From positions 1 to 64,000 of the forward strand of contig JAKUDP010000006.1 in the NCBI GenBank assembly GCA_022570795.1: a DNA stretch of 64,000 nt, written 5' to 3'. This stretch comes from Sphaerulina vaccinii. Its lineage: Eukaryota > Ascomycota > Dothideomycetes > Mycosphaerellales > Mycosphaerellaceae. The notes under the pieces were generated by a model, which did not search any database, was not told the DNA's origin, and worked only from the letters and a program-made list of their open reading frames with translations. Position numbers and translations under genes: made by a program. Shown here one piece after another: positions 52,418-63,051 of this stretch (position 1 is its first letter; every line of letters begins with the position of its first letter).

Positions 52418-53044
52418 CGAGATTGGTGTATGTGACGAAAGCCGGTGAAGTCGTCCCTCCTGTAGAATGCTGTACAGAGTTGTAAGCATGGAATGCAGTG
52501 GGCAGGTGCAATGTAACGTGGCAAGGATCCTGAGCTGAGCCTCGCCATTGGCTTCGCATTCGGAGGAATCTAGGCGAGTTCATATGCTAGTGCTATCCGA
52601 CCATGCTTATTGGTCATGATCAGAGGCCCAAGTGGTTGGGCGCGAAGGCAGATGCAGATTGCTGCGCAACAATCTTTGGGCTACCCTCGAGGCCGATGAT
52701 AGAGGGATATGCTCAGCTCGATAGTCAATGTCGAGTTTCATGCATTTTTATGCGCAGCGATAGCGTGAATTGAGATTGAAGGCAGAGTCTCCGAAGCTGA
52801 TCAGCTTGCGCACGGCGTTAAGAATTTCTGAACATCTTGGACGTGAGAAGAGTCGAAGCTGGAGGCGCGTCCCGCATGGTAGTTTTCTTGGATCACTCTT
52901 GCAGATTTCGTCGCGAATATCTCTACACCTCGAAGGCTTTGACTCCCGCTGACTTGAGAGCTCGTTCAGCGTGGGTACAAGATGGAAAGCGAGGATCTGT
53001 GTGCAGCAGCTGGCCAACGCAGGGGCCTTGATAGAGATATTCGT
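52418..53044. other. Intergenic region, nothing recognised
   Basis: About 630 bp containing the promoter of the DUF1479 gene and the 3' region of the GNAT gene, both on the minus strand. No additional gene, RNA or repeat is visible. Confidence 0.4.
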
Positions 53045-53749
53045 TCACGATGTATAGCCCGGCAACGCAGGCTTCTTATCCTCTTGTCGCGTGTCCTTTG
53101 GCCACCAGATCATGACTGGTGCTGGCGCTCCTTCCTGCCCTCTCAGCCCCGTGCTAACGCGATCCACCTCTTCAAAGCCGAGCTTCTTATACACTGGCAT
53201 ACCAGCATCACTGGCTTCCAAGATAGCAGGAATGCCCATCGCTGCGCATCTCTCCAGGCCCCATCGCACGCACATCGTAGCAGCACCCAGCCTATGGAAA
53301 GCTGGGTCTGTGACCATATATATCAAAGCAGCATATGGCCTCCCTCCAAGCCATTCGATGCGCTTGTCTAGCAGAGGTTTGATCCACTCCTGTGCGTGAA
53401 ACTGTATCTTCTCGTCCTCGACCCAGGCCGCTGAGAAGAGATAGGGTGGAGTAGTGTATTCAGCTTCGGAGCGTGGACGCTCGTAGAAGAGCCATTCTGC
53501 ACTTGATACGATCGTTTCCTTGCCCGTGCTGGTTTCGGTATGGATGCATTTGATACCCATGGGCACTCCGGAGTGTTTCATTTGCTCGCGCCAGGCGTGG
53601 ATATGGCGTTGACCAGCGGCTTTGATATTCTCTGGCGTGTCTCCTGTCATCTGCATGTATTCGAAGCCATGGAATGCTGCCATATTGAGCTCCATAATGC
53701 GGCCTATGTCCTCTTCTCGAGATGGCTCAACTTGTAGGTTCGGCGCCAT
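53045..53749 (-). CDS. GNAT-family N-acetyltransferase
   Basis: 234 codons, ATG at 53749 (MAPNLQVEPSREEDIGRIMELN). The N-terminal motif EEDIGRIMELNMAAFHG is the usual first strand and helix of GNAT proteins in fungi. The acetyl-CoA region is YMVTDPAFHRLGAATMCVRWGLERCAAMG (about residues 145-173, with an R-x2-G-x-A loop), followed by IPAILEASDAGMPVYKKLGFEEV, the typical C-terminal motif. It ends with a short Lys-rich tail. The substrate is unknown: such genes acetylate small molecules or polyamines as often as proteins. Single exon. Confidence 0.88.
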   Translation of the reverse strand: MAPNLQVEPSREEDIGRIMELNMAAFHGFEYMQMTGDTPENIKAAGQRHIHAWREQMKHSGVPMGIKCIHTETSTGKETIVSSAEWLFYERPRSEAEYTTPPYLFSAAWVEDEKIQFHAQEWIKPLLDKRIEWLGGRPYAALIYMVTDPAFHRLGAATMCVRWGLERCAAMGIPAILEASDAGMPVYKKLGFEEVDRVSTGLRGQEGAPAPVMIWWPKDTRQEDKKPALPGYTS

Positions 53750-54303
53750 CGAGTATTGGTGGTCATAGGTGCAGTTTTGTCACGAAGCTAGAGGAGACAA
53801 TGCTCACGAGCTACTTACCTGTATCCCTACATAATGCTTCGTAGGATCGATACCTGCTCACGTCGGTGTCCAAGAGAGGGAGATGGCGTCTAATTGTGAA
53901 GCAATACCGCCGAGTTTCGGCCACAAACAACCACGTCTATAAATAGGTGCTCACTATCCATCAAGTTTTCCAACTACACCTCTGCCAAAATTTCCTTATC
54001 ACGCGTCGATGCTGCATATGAGAAGACTAACATGCGCGAAGGAAAGATGTCGAGTTCACGATGGGAACTTGGTGTTGGAGCACGAGGGAAGATCGAGAGG
54101 CTTGGGGTGGTTCCTTGGCTGTCAGGTTACGAGAAGGGAATATGCGAGGTGTGGTTGCCGAGAATAAATTGGGATGGACAATGGAAGAGTTGGATGCTAT
54201 GGCTGATGAGTGGGATAAGTGGATTGAAGTTGAAGATGCTTGTTATGGGAGTATGCATGGAGAAATCATCATTACGAAGCAATAGCAATGGAGGGTGGAG
54301 AGA
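53750..54303 (+). other. Intergenic region with a possible small gene
   Basis: About 550 bp. On the plus strand 54061-54285 a 74-codon frame ends LGWTMEELDAMADEWDKWIEVEDACYGSMHGEIIITKQ, which looks like real protein; another frame starting at 54032 (MREGKMSSSRWELGVG) overlaps it. A short two-exon gene is possible, but no good splice pair was found. It lies tail to tail with the next gene, 18 bp apart. Confidence 0.35.
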
Positions 54304-55386
54304 CTATAGATCTATCGAAGCATCAGAGTCAGCATCCGAAGGTGACGAATCCTCATCTGGCTCTCCATTCGCGACCCTCCTTGCTCTCCTTGTAGCCTTT
54401 ATCTCCAGAAAATCCATAGCCCACTTCCTCTCATCGCCAACCCTTCGATCATTTTCAGGCAAAAGGACCATACCGTACGCATGAACATGCTTGTTCACGC
54501 CGATTACAGTACACCCACAATTGACCCGATGATCTATAAGATACTGACGAGCAGCATCATAGAAATCGCCAACTGTGACTCCAGTGACCACTCTAAGACG
54601 AACGATAGGGTATCTAGTAGGTCTTCCATTCCAGGGCGCGTGTAAGCCACCTGTAATTTCCAGCTCAGTGACAGGTGGCTGACAAAGAAGCATTGAGCGA
54701 CATCGTACACCAGGAGCAAACACATGGGGCCTGATAACGAACTCTAAGTTTTGATTCTGGTCGACGATGAGATGTCGACTTCCATCGCCAAGCTCCACAG
54801 TGTAAGGGCGAATATCGGGTCCTAAGGCGGTTTCTGAGCGCAAGCCTCGAAATGGGGAATCTGAATCTTCTTCTCTTTCGCTCCAGCCATCGCTGTACTC
54901 GCCCATATAGTCGAATGGCTGATACAGAACATGACCAAAATCAGGTCTTATCGCCATCACATCTCGTTGCAAGCGTACCGAGCCAGTGATGTTTGCTTGC
55001 CACTGTCTGTTGACTCCATAGACCTGTAGGAAGTCCCAAGCGTCAAGATGTGATAGGACGCTTTCGAGGAGTTCGGCGGTACCGAAGACTCGTTCGGCGA
55101 TGATGGCACTTTCTGCTGTGGGTCGGCGTGATGCAGGTACGAGATCCCACATCTGCCTGATCATAGGGCCTAGGCTGTTTGTAGCCTCGTCTATATTGTC
55201 GATGGCTTGTTTGTTGACTTTGCTTCCGACTTGTGACCTCGCGGTGCCACCTCTGAGAACTGCAATGCTGTCTTCAAGTTGCCGTATGTGGGCAACGATG
55301 GCTCGCATATCATCGAATGGCACTGTCATCATTCCTCCCGCACGATCGCTACCCTCCACGTACTCTATTCCCAGAAAAGACGCCAT
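54304..55386 (-). CDS. F-box-like domain protein
   Basis: 360 codons from the ATG at 55386 (MASFLGIEYVEG); the frame is open 29 codons further upstream. Near residues 95-145 it carries a common fungal F-box-like block: ERVFGTAELLESVLSHLDAWDFLQVYGVNRQWQANITGSVRLQRDVM. A short coiled-coil-like segment precedes it (MRAIVAHIRQLEDSIAVLRGG). The C-terminal half (LEITGGLHAPWNGRPTRYPIVRLRV, VTVGDFYDAARQYLIDHRV) is found with this block in many Dothideomycete proteins of unknown role. Ends in an Asp/Ser-rich tail. Substrate-adaptor function is inference. Confidence 0.75.
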   Translation of the reverse strand: MASFLGIEYVEGSDRAGGMMTVPFDDMRAIVAHIRQLEDSIAVLRGGTARSQVGSKVNKQAIDNIDEATNSLGPMIRQMWDLVPASRRPTAESAIIAERVFGTAELLESVLSHLDAWDFLQVYGVNRQWQANITGSVRLQRDVMAIRPDFGHVLYQPFDYMGEYSDGWSEREEDSDSPFRGLRSETALGPDIRPYTVELGDGSRHLIVDQNQNLEFVIRPHVFAPGVRCRSMLLCQPPVTELEITGGLHAPWNGRPTRYPIVRLRVVTGVTVGDFYDAARQYLIDHRVNCGCTVIGVNKHVHAYGMVLLPENDRRVGDERKWAMDFLEIKATRRARRVANGEPDEDSSPSDADSDASIDL

Positions 55387-55607
55387 TCTTGAAGATGTGA
55401 GTTCGTGTGAGTTCGCACGCAGTGTAGCGGACTTTTTGTTTCGCGATTTGTTCATCGTATGCATAACGAACAAAGAAAATGATCCGCCCGATTCGGCATC
55501 TGACTTCTTTGTTTACCACATCAATGCTCAAGCAGTGATCTTCAATGCAGCCATTGCCTTACTCCTCTACACGCGCTGCGAACATCTCGAAAGATAGGCA
55601 CGCAACC

Positions 55608-57628
55608 ATGGCATCATCTCGAATATCCGCGTTCTTCAAGAAAGCGTTTCGCTCCAAGAGCCAAGTCACGACCCCAGCAGTTCAGTCTACGAAGGACGGC
55701 AAGGTCAATGACGCCCCAGATGAGACGAACGCTGCGGACGTCGCCAAGGATGCCAGTCCTGCTGTGTCGAAAGAGCCTCTGAATACTGGAGGCCTTGAGT
55801 CATCGCAGGTTCCTGAACAAGCGCATACAGCCACAGCCAACCCCTCTAGCAACCCAGAACCCTCGAAAGAAAACCTAGCAGACTCGATGAACAAAGAAAA
55901 TGCACCAGCCGTGTCAAACAACTCTCAGCAGCCCGCAGCCACCTCAGCGACCGAGGAACCGAAACGTCAGGAACCCGCGAAGCGCCCGTTTGAGATTGAG
56001 AAACAGAAAATCGGACAGATACTCTTCTCCGAAATCCAAGTCCATGAGCCAAAATACGCTGCCAAAATCACCGGAATGCTTCTCGAAAGTATGAACAGCG
56101 AGGAGCTCCTCGCTCTGACAACCGACGAGGCCGGCCTACAATCAACAGTCAAGGAGGCCCGGGACAAACACCTCGAAATGCAAAACAGCGCCCACAATGG
56201 CATCGCATCTCCAACCACGCCCGACTCACCTGATCCCGAGACAGTAGCGCGTCAACTCAGATTTGATCTGCCCTCTCCGACTTCTATACGCTCATGGGAG
56301 ACCATCAGCACGTCTATCGCGTCTCCAATCTCGGGACTTAACTCTCCATCCTCTCCATACGCTCGTCATGCCGAAACGAGGCGAGTACGTTTCCGTGATG
56401 GTCTTGACAGTGTCATCGCCTCTCCTGCATCAGTTCCCGATTCCCCGTGGTCTTCCAAGTCCAGTACCTCTCAGCATCCAGCACCTCTCAAGCCCGAAGC
56501 CCAGGAGTTCGATTCATCTGACTGTTCGATATGCGGTTCGGCTTCCTATGAGAAGCACGCAAAAGACTGCGCGGCTGGTATCGAACAGGAGAAGCTCCGA
56601 AAAGCCCTAGCTCCGAAGATCGAGAAACAAATCAGATCCGAGCGAGGTGGTCTCCAACCAAAACTGACTCGCAGAATCACCGATGTGCTCTTTGGGTTGT
56701 ACTCCAACGAGAAGCTCGCAGCTTTCAACGATGATGAGGCTGAATTGAGTAAATATGTCGGATCTTTGCTTGACACTTTCGCTCGGCAGGATAAGAGAGA
56801 GCTCATCGAAAGATTGGAAGTGAAGATCCAAAGTCTTATGGGTTCCCTCCAAGCGCAATATCCTGACCTTATTGGTGATATCGCTGATCTGGTTCTTGTT
56901 GAGCTTTCACTCGAAGCTCTCGAGGCTCTGGCTAAGGACGACGATGCCCTGCGTGTTGGAGTGAAGAAGGCTGTTGATACGTTGGGTCCGTCCTGAAAGA
57001 CAGTGCAAGATACAAGGGCCCAGAGATTGTTGCGTCCGGATCCAGCGCTACATCAGACAAGTTCTTGGTAGCTCAAGGCATGGTTGGCCTCTCTAAGCAA
57101 GAGCATGCCGAGACTCTCTACGAGAAGATGTGCTCAATGGTTCCCAAACAACCAGAACCAGACCTCGCTGAAGCAATGCTCGATATCATGCTCGCTATGA
57201 AGTCGAAGGAGACCCTGGCCGTACTTGCTTCCGACGAGGATGCATTGAGAGGGCAAGTCGAGAAGTTGTTAAGAGTCTTTACCAAAGTTTTGGTTCCCTT
57301 ACCCTCGGATCCTGAGCCAGCTGCGAGCACGGGCAGGCACTGGACTCTGGAGGACGACGCCGATGAGCAAGCAATGGCAGCTTGGACGAGAGGATATGCA
57401 GTGGGAGGGCGATCGATGGCGCAACGGTCGGCAGGCAGCAGGCTTATGGGTGGTGGATCTTCCGAAGGTGAATCTGCGTCGGAGAAGGAGCTGACTGGAG
57501 AAGAGAAGACAGCTAGACTCAGGGCAGGACTGGAAGCCGCTGCGAGTTTGAGTACAACCAGTGAAGCCGTGAGAGCCGAGTTATTCCAATTCATCCAGGA
57601 GCTCGATGAGCAGAAGACGGTGTCCTAA
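55608..57628 (+). CDS. Protein with multiple MLLE (PABC) domains
   Basis: ATG at 55608 (MASSRISAFFKKAF, CCATGGC context). The first frame runs to a TGA at 56994-56996 (462 codons). A second, different frame from 57057 to 57628 continues the same kind of protein. An intron at 56986-57056 (71 bp, GTCCGT...TCAG) would join them exactly in frame into about 649 aa; otherwise there is a frameshift. The low-complexity N-terminus is followed by a clear MLLE domain (residues ~130-190, with AAKITGMLLESMNSEELLAL, the KITGMLLE signature), then two degenerate units (~329-392 with TRRITDVLFGLYSNEKLAAF; ~398-460 with IGDIADLVLVELSLEALEAL) and a fourth in the second part (DLAEAMLDIMLAMKSKETLAVL). MLLE domains bind PAM2 peptides, so a link to mRNA or endosome transport is possible (inference). 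Confidence 0.75.
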
Positions 57629-57808
57629 CTTATGTCAGCAGCGCGATACGAGAAAGCAGGTGTGGTGGGAATGGCGGGTGGGTGTGTATTGTGATTCAAG
57701 CTCTTGTTACACGAAAGCACGCTAGTAGAAAACATCTGTACATGCCACAAGGTCAACCTTTCTTTCTTGTCTGTCCTCTTTCTACTACTCCACTCTAGCA
57801 TACTGCGC

Positions 57809-59077
57809 CTATCTTCGGAAAATGGAGCCTGGTGCAGGTCGCTCGGTGACAGGTGGAGGAGTGTAGGAGATCTTGCGGGTCTTGATCGTTGACCACTTGT
57901 ATCTGTAGTGCACGTGTTAGCTTCATCTTTCGGACTTGCTTGGGGATGGTGAACGCACCTCTTGATCCACACGCTCATGGCAAACAGAACAGATCCAATA
58001 GCCATGACCTTCCAGCCCATGCGCTTGCGCTCGTCCATCTCTGGCTCGGCAGCCCAGTTCAAGAACTCAACAACATCCTTGGCCATTTGAGAAGTAGTCG
58101 CTGGAGTGCCATCGTCGTATTCGACAAGACCATCGTAGAGGACACGAGCCATGGCAATACCGGTACCTGGGAAGTATGGGTTGAAGTTCAAGCCTGCTGG
58201 CACAACCGCGCCGGCAGGTGGTTCCTCGGGGTATCCAGTAAGAAGTGAGAAGATGTAGTTGCAGCCACCGTGACGTCCCTTGACGATCAAGCTGAGATCA
58301 GGAGGCAGAGCACCATTGTTGGCTGCGCGACCGGCCTCGTCGTTCTTGTATGGGTTGGGGATATAATCGGAGAGCTTTCCTGGGCGCTTCTCGATGTCAC
58401 CCTCGTCGTTTGGCTCGCCGTCGTACTCGTTCTCCTCAGCCATGGCCTTGGCCTCGTCGACAGTCATGATGTTTCCGACGAGTGTTCTGTATGGAATACG
58501 GGAGAGAGAGTGGCATGAAGCGCACACTTCGCGGTACACCTGGAATCCACGGCGGAGAGCGGCGTGATCGAAGGTCTTGATCAGCGACTCGTGCTCCCAT
58601 GGGTACTTGGTGGCGTGTAGTCTGTTCGTCTCCGTCAGTTCCATGTTCTCTGTTTGTTGCCGCCTCGGCCTTGTTTGCCATTCGCCATCCGCCATCTCTA
58701 TCTGTATGCGACTTACCCTTCTTCAGCCGGTGTCATAGCGTATGCAGGACGGCCGTATTGGTAAAAGTACCATGCTACAGACGTGGCAGCAAGTGCGCTC
58801 GAGGATGTGAGGAGGGCGTTGTTGGTCCAGAACTTCGAGCCGGCCGATTCGGAAGAGCTGTGCGAGGAGGCATTGCGCTGTGAAGATACGTCTGTTAGCC
58901 TCCATATCCACTCCATGTAACCATATCGCTGCCTCCATCCTCCGCCCGTAGTTACAGGCCTTCCTCCGCGGTGGTCGTCGCGCTGGTAGGGGTTCAACGT
59001 ACGGTGGCAGTTTTGGTGGCCTGGGTCTTGCCAGTGGCCAGCGCGCGAGTGGCGCGTGCAGCAGTCCGGCTAAGCAT
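57809..59077 (-). CDS. CYT1: Cytochrome c1, mitochondrial complex III subunit, four exons
   Basis: Exons 59077-59003, 58877-58717, 58621-57959 and 57902-57809; introns of 125, 95 and 56 bp, all GT-AG (donors GTACGT, GTAAGT, GTGCGT; CTAAC branch site before the first acceptor). Product 330 aa. A bipartite presequence: an Arg-rich start (MLSRTAARATRALATGK) and a hydrophobic sorting segment (ALLTSSSALAATSVAWYF). Then GLHATKYPWEHESLIKTFDHAALRRGFQVYREVCASCHSLSRIPYR with the CxxCH heme site, the acidic loop (EENEYDGEPNDEGDIEKRPG), DLSLIVKGRHGGCNYIFSLLTGY, the axial-ligand Met region (GTGIAMARVLYDG) and the C-terminal anchor GWKVMAIGSVLFAMSVWIKR. It transfers electrons from the Rieske protein to cytochrome c in the inner membrane. 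Confidence 0.96.
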
Positions 59078-59748
59078 GGTGTACGAGTAGGTGCCTCAGC
59101 ACTTGAGGCCGTCTACACGATGGACAGAGTCGAGATGAGAGAGGGGTGGGGGTGGAGTGGTGGGAGATGTCGCTGTCGCCGCAATGGCTGTTCTGAAGCT
59201 CCGAATCAACTTCTCTGCGGAAAGAGCCGCTGCGGTCAAGAAGAGGAAGGAGCGACCCTATTGGCCGACAGAAACCTTGAATTACGTTCACGACTTCATC
59301 CGACACAACAACCACAATAGTCAACAAAGTCTCGAGATGTCGCTGCTTGTCAGCTTGGTCACTCCACTCCATATGCATACTCTGCTCAAGATGGGCATCC
59401 GCCATGCTGGACCAGCACAGCTCGACGTCCTGGGACCAGAAGACAAGGGCGGAGCCATGCAGTGTAACACTGGCCGGTGAGAGCTTTTCACGCTGCAAGG
59501 CCAGCCTATATGATAAGCACTGCGACCTCCTCAAACATTGACCCTCCAGACATGTGTCTGCCACGCCTCTGACCGACAGGTGGCTCGTGTCTCTTGCTTT
59601 CCTTCTCACTGACCACCTGGAGTGATCCCTTGTCAAACACGCGCTACTTAACAGTGCTCCAGCAGAGCTCGAAACCTTACAGAACTACACACGCTCAGAC
59701 AACAAGAGACGCTTCCGAAATTGCCTGTGTCTCCCACCTCTGAGCACG
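59078..59748. other. Intergenic region between CYT1 and the second HET gene
   Basis: About 670 bp, the shared upstream region of two divergent genes. Overlapping frames exist on both strands (plus 59157-59480, minus 59636-59070), but neither has domain character or similarity that I recognise. Nothing else visible. Confidence 0.4.
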
Positions 59749-61512
59749 ATGTTGATCGACAAAGCCAAGACCAAGAACAACCTCAAGATATGGCCTTACA
59801 TTTACGACAAACTAGAACACGAGCAGTCCATTCGGGTGTTCGACCTCTGGCCAGGCAAATTCGAAGACGATCTCATGGTCTCTCTGTGCACCACCACACT
59901 AGACCGGAAGCCATCGTGTGAGGCCATCTCGTATGTACGGAAGTCCACGGCAAAGAAGCAGCGTGTGCTAATCATGGAGCCGGACAACTGGAATGGCTTT
60001 GGCTACGTTGACCTTCCAGCCAACCTATGTATGGCACTTCGACGCTTACGCCGTGAAGATGAGGAAGTCTGTCTATGGGCTGACGCGCTCTGCATCAACG
60101 AAGACAATGTTCTGGAGAGAAGCCACCAAGTCCGACAGATGGCAGACATCTTCAGCAAAGCCAAGCAGGTCCTTGTATGGTTGGGCCCTGATACATATGG
60201 CGAAGGCGCAAAGGCATTTGGTGTGGCCAAATCGTTGGCAAAGCTCAACGAGCCGACTGGGTTTCCATATGCTACAACAGCCCAAGTTCGAGCATAAATT
60301 CGTAACACGGAGGAGGAAGATATGGAGAACAAAGCGCTCAGCATACTGGGAAAGGATGGAACTAGTCTGCTCGTCTGGCTTACGCAACAGGCATGGTTCC
60401 GTCGAGTATGGACCATGCAAGAACTTGGCTGTAGTAGCGTCGCTACCATATCAATGGGCAACGCGAGTATTGCCTGGAACATGCTCTATGGTGCCTATGA
60501 CCTAGCTATTCATCTTCAAGTTGGAGGCAAGGACAAGGAGAGGTTCACGATCATCCCCTTTCTCTACCACTGGAAGACTTCGGACTGGCTAGGATTCCTA
60601 CGCACAGTGTCACGGCTTCGACATCACCATACGAGCGATCCTCGGGATCGTATATATGGTCTGCTGGGACATCCAAGTGCTGTCGTAAAGACTGACGAAG
60701 GGAAACCTGAGCTGATACTCCAGCCAGACTACCGAAAGACTCTGAACGAGGTCTACATGGACGTTGCGGAAGCTATGCTGCTACAGGAAGGCAACCCAGA
60801 CTTACTGTCGTTCGTACGGCCGCGAACATCAACCCTCACGAACAGCGACGGACCACAGCTTCCATCCTGGGCACCGGACTGGAAGTCCGAGGAAGTCACT
60901 CATCACATCTCAGACGGCAAGCAAAACTCCTGCGGCACCATAGGCGGACCATTGCATCACATGCCTCCTGTTGTCAAACACAAGGCAGATGTCCATGAGC
61001 TTCATACGAGCGGTATAGACTATGGCCATGTCATATGGTCCTGTTCAACCCGAGACATGAACAGGTTAGGGGACATCACAACCTTTCGAACTTTATCGCC
61101 ACATAACATTCACGATCCCTCATACTACCTTACACGAGCCGTCCACGCCCACAGCTTACCGCGCTTCGACGAGATACCATTCGAAGCGCAGCAGGATAGC
61201 GGGTTTAGGCAACGTACACTGGATATTGCTGTCAAGACGATGGAAGCCAAGCTCTCAATTGGCAGGAGTGTGTTCTTCACAGATACAGACCTCTTCGGCC
61301 TAGGTCCTGAGACAATACAGCGAGGAGATGTTCTGTATGTATTACATGCAGGCCGTGTGCCGTACTTGCTGAGACCAGGAGGCGTGAAGTCCTCGAAAGC
61401 TCCTCTCGCAAACAGCACTCACACTTTGGTTGGAGAGTGTCTGGTAGAAGAACTCATGCATGGAGAAGCTATTGCTCGCGCTGATGAGGCTAGAGATCTG
61501 ATTATAGTATAA
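59749..61512 (+). CDS. HET-6-type incompatibility protein, frame interrupted by TAA
   Basis: ATG at 59749. The first 182 codons carry the HET domain: CEAISYVRKS, GYVDLPANLCMALRRLRRED, LWADALCINEDNVLERSHQVRQM and FSKAKQVLVWLGP. A TAA at 60295-60297 stops the frame, but the codons after it, in the same frame, carry on without loss to 61512: WFRRVWTMQELG, TSDPRDRIYGLLG, LQPDYRKTLNEVYMDVAEAML and LPSWAPDW, then a C-terminal part ending RGDVLYVLHAGRVPYLLRPGG and LVGECLVEELMHGEAI. Either CAA became TAA (a RIP-type C-to-T change) and the gene is dead or truncated, or a short intron covers the stop (a GTAAC-like branch site lies at 60302). Full-length size ~587 codons fits the family. Confidence 0.8.
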
Positions 61513-62029
61513 GTCATCTACGACCAAATGAATCATTCTCTGAAGGACGCGAACGCCTCTCAGCAACTTTGTCTTCGCGCCGCTGATCACCATAGCAGAC
61601 TCAAGGTTGACGAGAAGAGACAGGACCGCAAGGGCGACTTATTTCACTACCCAATCATAGGCAGAATAGGTCTAACTTCCACTGCTTGCAAAAGAGAAGA
61701 CAACCACCCGCTTAAACATCACAGAGCCACCCCACAGCCCACGAGACGGTATTTTGCCACCTATCATAAGTTGTTAGCAATCAGATATGTCACGCTAATG
61801 ACTTACAGAGCTGACCACTAACCCTACCATACCCCATCACGATTGTTGTAGTAAGCAGGTTTTCTAGAAAGTCCCAGGCAAGACCAGTCAAGCCCAGGTA
61901 AAATGTACGGTATACCGCTGGAGGGTAGGAGATGGAGATTGGGGGGTTCGGTTTGTTGGGGATTTCGACGGAGGATGATATGTTGACTTCGAGAAAGGAG
62001 GAACATCTCAGGAGGGAGTCAATTGTGGG
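61513..62029. other. Intergenic region downstream of the second HET gene
   Basis: About 520 bp. No good frame: a minus-strand frame at 62104-61790 overlaps the small-RNA array and looks fortuitous. The first TATA-like element of the array (TATATC at 62030) marks its end. Confidence 0.4.
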
Positions 62030-62062
62030 TATATCTTCAAGACAGCAGACTCCACCGCCAAT

Positions 62063-62210
62063 GATCTGACTTAGTCTAGTGGCAGACCCGTAAGTCGTCA
62101 GCAAAGCTGATGCCGTTAGTGTTGCTACTTTCGAGATTCTCCGATACTGTTCAAAGCATCTGTTCTCTTGAAATCGGGCTCATGTCCACAAGACAGGGAC
62201 TGATTGTTTT
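62063..62210 (+). ncRNA. Pol III-type small RNA gene, array unit 1
   Basis: TATA-like TATATC at 62030 (33 bp upstream), A box TAGTCTAGTGG at 62072, B box GTTCAAAGC at 62149 (perfect match to GTTCRANNC), T4 at 62207-62210. D-arm-like hairpin GTCT-loop-AGAC, then the conserved CGTCAGC-AAA-GCTGATG hairpin. The ends TCTGACT (62065-62071) and AGACAGG (62191-62197) can pair at six of seven positions, as an acceptor-like stem. A normal tRNA T arm is not formed. Length ~148 nt. Confidence 0.6.
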
Positions 62211-62315
62211 GCCATTCACAAGAACTGTCTCTTTCTCTTTTGCCGTAACCGACCCTTCATTTCACTAACAAGAATATTGACTATCATACACCCTTCCCAG
62301 TTGTCCTCTCACAGC

Positions 62316-62461
62316 GATCTGACTTGGTCTAGTGGTATGACTGTAAGTCGTTAGCAAAGCTGATGCTACCGAGGACCACTTACTTGTCGCCATTTCGATG
62401 CATCCCCAAGCATCAGGTGCCATGGTGGTGGTGAGCTTATATGGCTGAGAACGATTGTTTT
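62316..62461 (+). ncRNA. Pol III-type small RNA gene, array unit 2
   Basis: TATA-like CATACA at 62285 (-31), A box TGGTCTAGTGG at 62325, B-box-like TTTCGATGC at 62393 (8 of 9), T4 at 62458-62461. Same block as unit 1 at the start (GATCTGACTTGGTCTAGTGG); hairpin 2 reads CGTTAGC-AAA-GCTGATG, a C-to-T change that leaves one weaker pair. The D-arm hairpin keeps 3 of 4 pairs. 3' block ACGATTGTTTTGCC. Length ~146 nt. Confidence 0.6.
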
Positions 62462-62563
62462 GCCACAGAGTCTCGCTTTTGCCGCATGTCCGGTCAACTC
62501 CTTTTGGTGACTGTTCGCTAATATGAGGGGTTATATGCCTTCAGCATTTATCCCTTCTCAACA

Positions 62564-62707
62564 ATTCGACTTGGCCTAGTGGTAAAGCCGTAAGTCGTCA
62601 GCTATGCTGATGCTAGGAATCCAGTACTGTTGGCCAAAGGTTCAAGCTTATCTTGAGTGCTGCTGTTGACATCAGCTGGATCATACGGTTTCAAGAACGA
62701 TTGTTTT
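62564..62707 (+). ncRNA. Pol III-type small RNA gene, array unit 3
   Basis: TATA-like TTATAT at 62531 (-33), A box TGGCCTAGTGG at 62572, B-box-like GTTCAAGCT at 62640, T4 at 62704-62707. In the D-arm-like hairpin GGCC faces AGCC where unit 4 has GGTC facing GACC, so the third pair is C-G instead of T-A: a compensatory change. Hairpin 2 has loop TAT in place of AAA. 3' block ACGATTGTTTTGCCTCAGCA. Length ~144 nt. Confidence 0.6.
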
Positions 62708-62814
62708 GCCTCAGCAATCCCACTTTTGCCGTGTATGTGTTCGGCCAAATTCCTTTCGCAATAGTCTCCTACGTCTGAGCTTCATATACTTCTCGCGAAA
62801 ACCTTTCTTCAACA

Positions 62815-62959
62815 GTCGGAACTGGTCTAGTGGTAAGACCGTAAGTCGTCAGCAAAGCTGATGCTAATGCTCCCATGCGACTGCTGAGTTCAAATGCTGT
62901 CTGATGCATTGAGGTCTGCACGCTCAGGTGGAGTCCACAAATTCGAGGACGATTGTTTT
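62815..62959 (+). ncRNA. Pol III-type small RNA gene, array unit 4
   Basis: TATA-like CATATAC at 62783 (-32), A box TGGTCTAGTGG at 62823, B-box-like GTTCAAATG at 62888, T4 at 62956-62959. Perfect five-pair D-arm-like hairpin GGTCT/AGACC and perfect hairpin 2. The 5' end TCGGA can pair with TTCGA before the terminator (with one G-U). Downstream GATTG and CAATC flank the terminator as an inverted repeat, shared with unit 3. Length ~145 nt. Confidence 0.6.
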
Positions 62960-63051
62960 GCCTCAGCAATCCCGCGTGTTGAGCCACTTTTTCCTTCGAG
63001 ACCCTGCCACTTCTGAGGATCATACACGCTTACTAGTCTCCCCTTTCCAAC

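Noticed and set aside
57118..57594. Minus-strand frame opposite the multi-MLLE gene
   Set aside because: Antisense shadow of a domain-bearing coding frame.
59070..59636. Long minus-strand frame upstream of CYT1, and an overlapping plus-strand frame
   Set aside because: No recognisable protein character; the region is the divergent promoter between CYT1 and the HET gene and overlaps the CYT1 start.
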